A stretch of 64,000 nucleotides of DNA from NCBI GenBank assembly GCA_013398955.1, contig VWPU01009522.1:1-64000 (forward strand), written 5' to 3'. Positions within the stretch are counted from its first letter, which is position 1; each line of letters begins with the position of its first letter. Shown one piece after another: positions 62,673 to 64,000 of this stretch. The notes under the pieces were generated by a model that was not told where the DNA came from, ran no database searches, and saw only the letters and a list, made by a program, of their open reading frames with translations. A program made the position numbers and the translations under genes. Source of the DNA: Callaeas wilsoni (lineage: Eukaryota > Chordata > Aves > Passeriformes > Callaeidae).

Positions 62673-64000
62673 TAACAATGTAAGCTTCCCTCAAACGGTG
62701 ATAGGTACAAGAATCTCTCCACCAAAAATTACTTCAGACTTTATGTGATAAGTGTCTAACCTTGTACAGGCTTGAAAGTACAGAAAAAGCAACTAGAGTT
62801 TCTAACTTCTTTAAACAGATAACAAAAAAAAAAATTACAGATTTTTGAATATTATTTTTCTAGAGGAAACTGGAACTTCCCTCTCTTCAGTCAAAACTGC
62901 TTGGTACATAAACTTTTTTTATCTGCTAATCACTGGCAAGCATTGCTAGATGGTAACAACCTAATAATTTAGTCATCAATAGTTATTTTTTCTAAAAAAA
63001 CCCGACTTTTCTCATACTAAATTGTTTACAAAATCTGTGCAAGTGACCATGTTAAATATTATCAGTAGCACCAGAGAAAAGTCAGTATGCATTTCGTGAG
63101 CTGAATGTTCTTACCCAAAAAGATCCTTGCAACTTTGCTGCCAAGACCTGTTTCTTCATATGGCTGTGTAGGTCAGAACAGACTTTGAAGGTGTTTCACA
63201 TACTAAGGCATGCTGCTTCTCTATTTGATTTTTTTTTTTTTAATATTTAAAGCTTTCAGAGTTATGAAATGTTACGAGAGTCCTAAGCTTCACCAGTAAG
63301 TATTATAACTTGAGTTTGTGCAAGTGCTCCTCAACAAGACAGCGAATGCACATGTATAATTACAGACCAGTGCATGGGCAGGGATTCCTGAGCGACTGAT
63401 CTGTAGCTGGGAGTGATTTGGAGGTGTAACCTTGAGACTGACTTGTATGCATGAAAATAATTTTGAAGACTGACTGAAGAGCTATTAGTAAGACAAGATG
63501 AAAAATGTTTTTGCCCTGCCAACTGACCTTCTGCAGATCGTGGCTGGTTTTCCATGGAGGGGTGCTAGCAAGGAGAATGGGTTATGCAATTTGTTGTTGT
63601 AATTTGCATATTTATTCAAGAGCATCTTCCCAGTGACCTCCTAATAGCTGAGCAGTGTCAGATGACAGCGTTTTTGCTGTTGTTGGTGTCTGCCAAGGTC
63701 TCGGGCTGGGATGTTCAGGAAGCAGCAAGGGTCAGGCTGGGCTCCTCTCCAGGCAAAAGCAGTCAGTGGGGCTGTAGGGAAAAACCGTCTCACCTGACTC
63801 AGAACCAGGGTGTTCATACATGTATCTTTCACTTTCTGGAGTGGGACAGAGAGGATTAGGAGAGATGGGCAACAACCCAAGTGTTACCCAGGATCTGGGT
63901 CTGGCCTCAGTGAGAGGGAAGATCTTTCAGTTGCTCAGGCCAGAGCTCGTGAGACTCATCTGGCACTGATGAGACTTGGGTTTGGATACAGCCACGGAGC

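Larger units (their letters stand above)
54693..64000 (+). other. DENND5B: DENND5B intron 3, start (at least 9.3 kb)
   Basis: The intron starts gtgggc and runs past the right edge. The next family exon, which should complete an Asp codon and continue Tyr-Gln-Arg-Leu-Met, was not found on the + strand, so intron 3 is longer than 9.3 kb unless the candidate exon at 62031 is used. The content is AT-rich with a (TG)n tract at 56229-56242, a CpG-richer patch near 60203-60265 containing acgtcac, and one CR1 fragment. Confidence 0.8.

Noticed and set aside
62480..62748. Two short open frames on the + strand
   Set aside because: They lie over an antisense CR1 3' region, which is non-coding.
54693..64000. 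Search for the next canonical DENND5B exon
   Set aside because: No + strand frame starting with the expected Asp-Tyr-Gln-Arg-Leu after an acceptor was found, so the exon is taken to lie beyond the window.

Overview
The window is vertebrate nuclear DNA, almost certainly from a bird. Three or four CR1 LINE remnants, two LTR remnants of avian endogenous retroviruses, compact GC-rich exons in AT-richer introns and a CpG island at a transcription start all fit a bird. The LTR types recall songbird genomes, but the species cannot be fixed from the sequence.

Only one gene is clearly present: the 5' part of DENND5B on the + strand. DENND5B encodes a DENN/RUN/PLAT-domain guanine nucleotide exchange factor of the Rab39/Rab6 pathway. 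Exon 1 (CDS 41-152) lies in a CpG island that fills the first ~0.55 kb. Exon 2 is 48788-48897 and exon 3 is 54026-54692. The phases join exactly: 112 + 110 + 667 nt give 296 codons plus one base. That covers the N-terminus, the uDENN domain and the start of the cDENN domain. The gene runs off the right edge, and the next expected exon, which should begin by completing Asp and continue Tyr-Gln-Arg-Leu, was not found.

The most informative find inside intron 1 is a 66-nt phase 1-1 cassette exon at 44053-44118. It adds 22 in-frame residues exactly where the paralog DENND5A carries its 'ALCQYIQAS...' segment. It is flanked by pyrimidine-rich tracts and an upstream TGCATG. Two further exon-like segments are unexplained. 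One at 26080-26151 is 72 nt with very good splice signals and an open phase-0 frame, but it would stop the DENND5B frame. The other at 62031-62171 is 141 nt, phase 1-1, with high GC3, and would add 47 in-frame residues within the cDENN domain.

Layout: 1-560 CpG island and exon 1; 153-44052 first part of intron 1 (two ERV LTR remnants near 29-31 kb, CR1 pieces near 33.0 and 34.8 kb, tandem duplications at 6.6 and 17.5 kb, a tRNA-like SINE trace at 13.1 kb, microsatellites); 44053-44118 cassette exon; 44119-48787 second part of intron 1 (tandem duplication at 44.7 kb, CR1 at 47.5 kb); 48788-48897 exon 2; 48898-54025 intron 2; 54026-54692 exon 3; 54693-64000 start of intron 3 (candidate exon and CR1 at 62 kb). 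Apart from the exons, nothing in the window looks like a second intact protein gene or an RNA gene on either strand.
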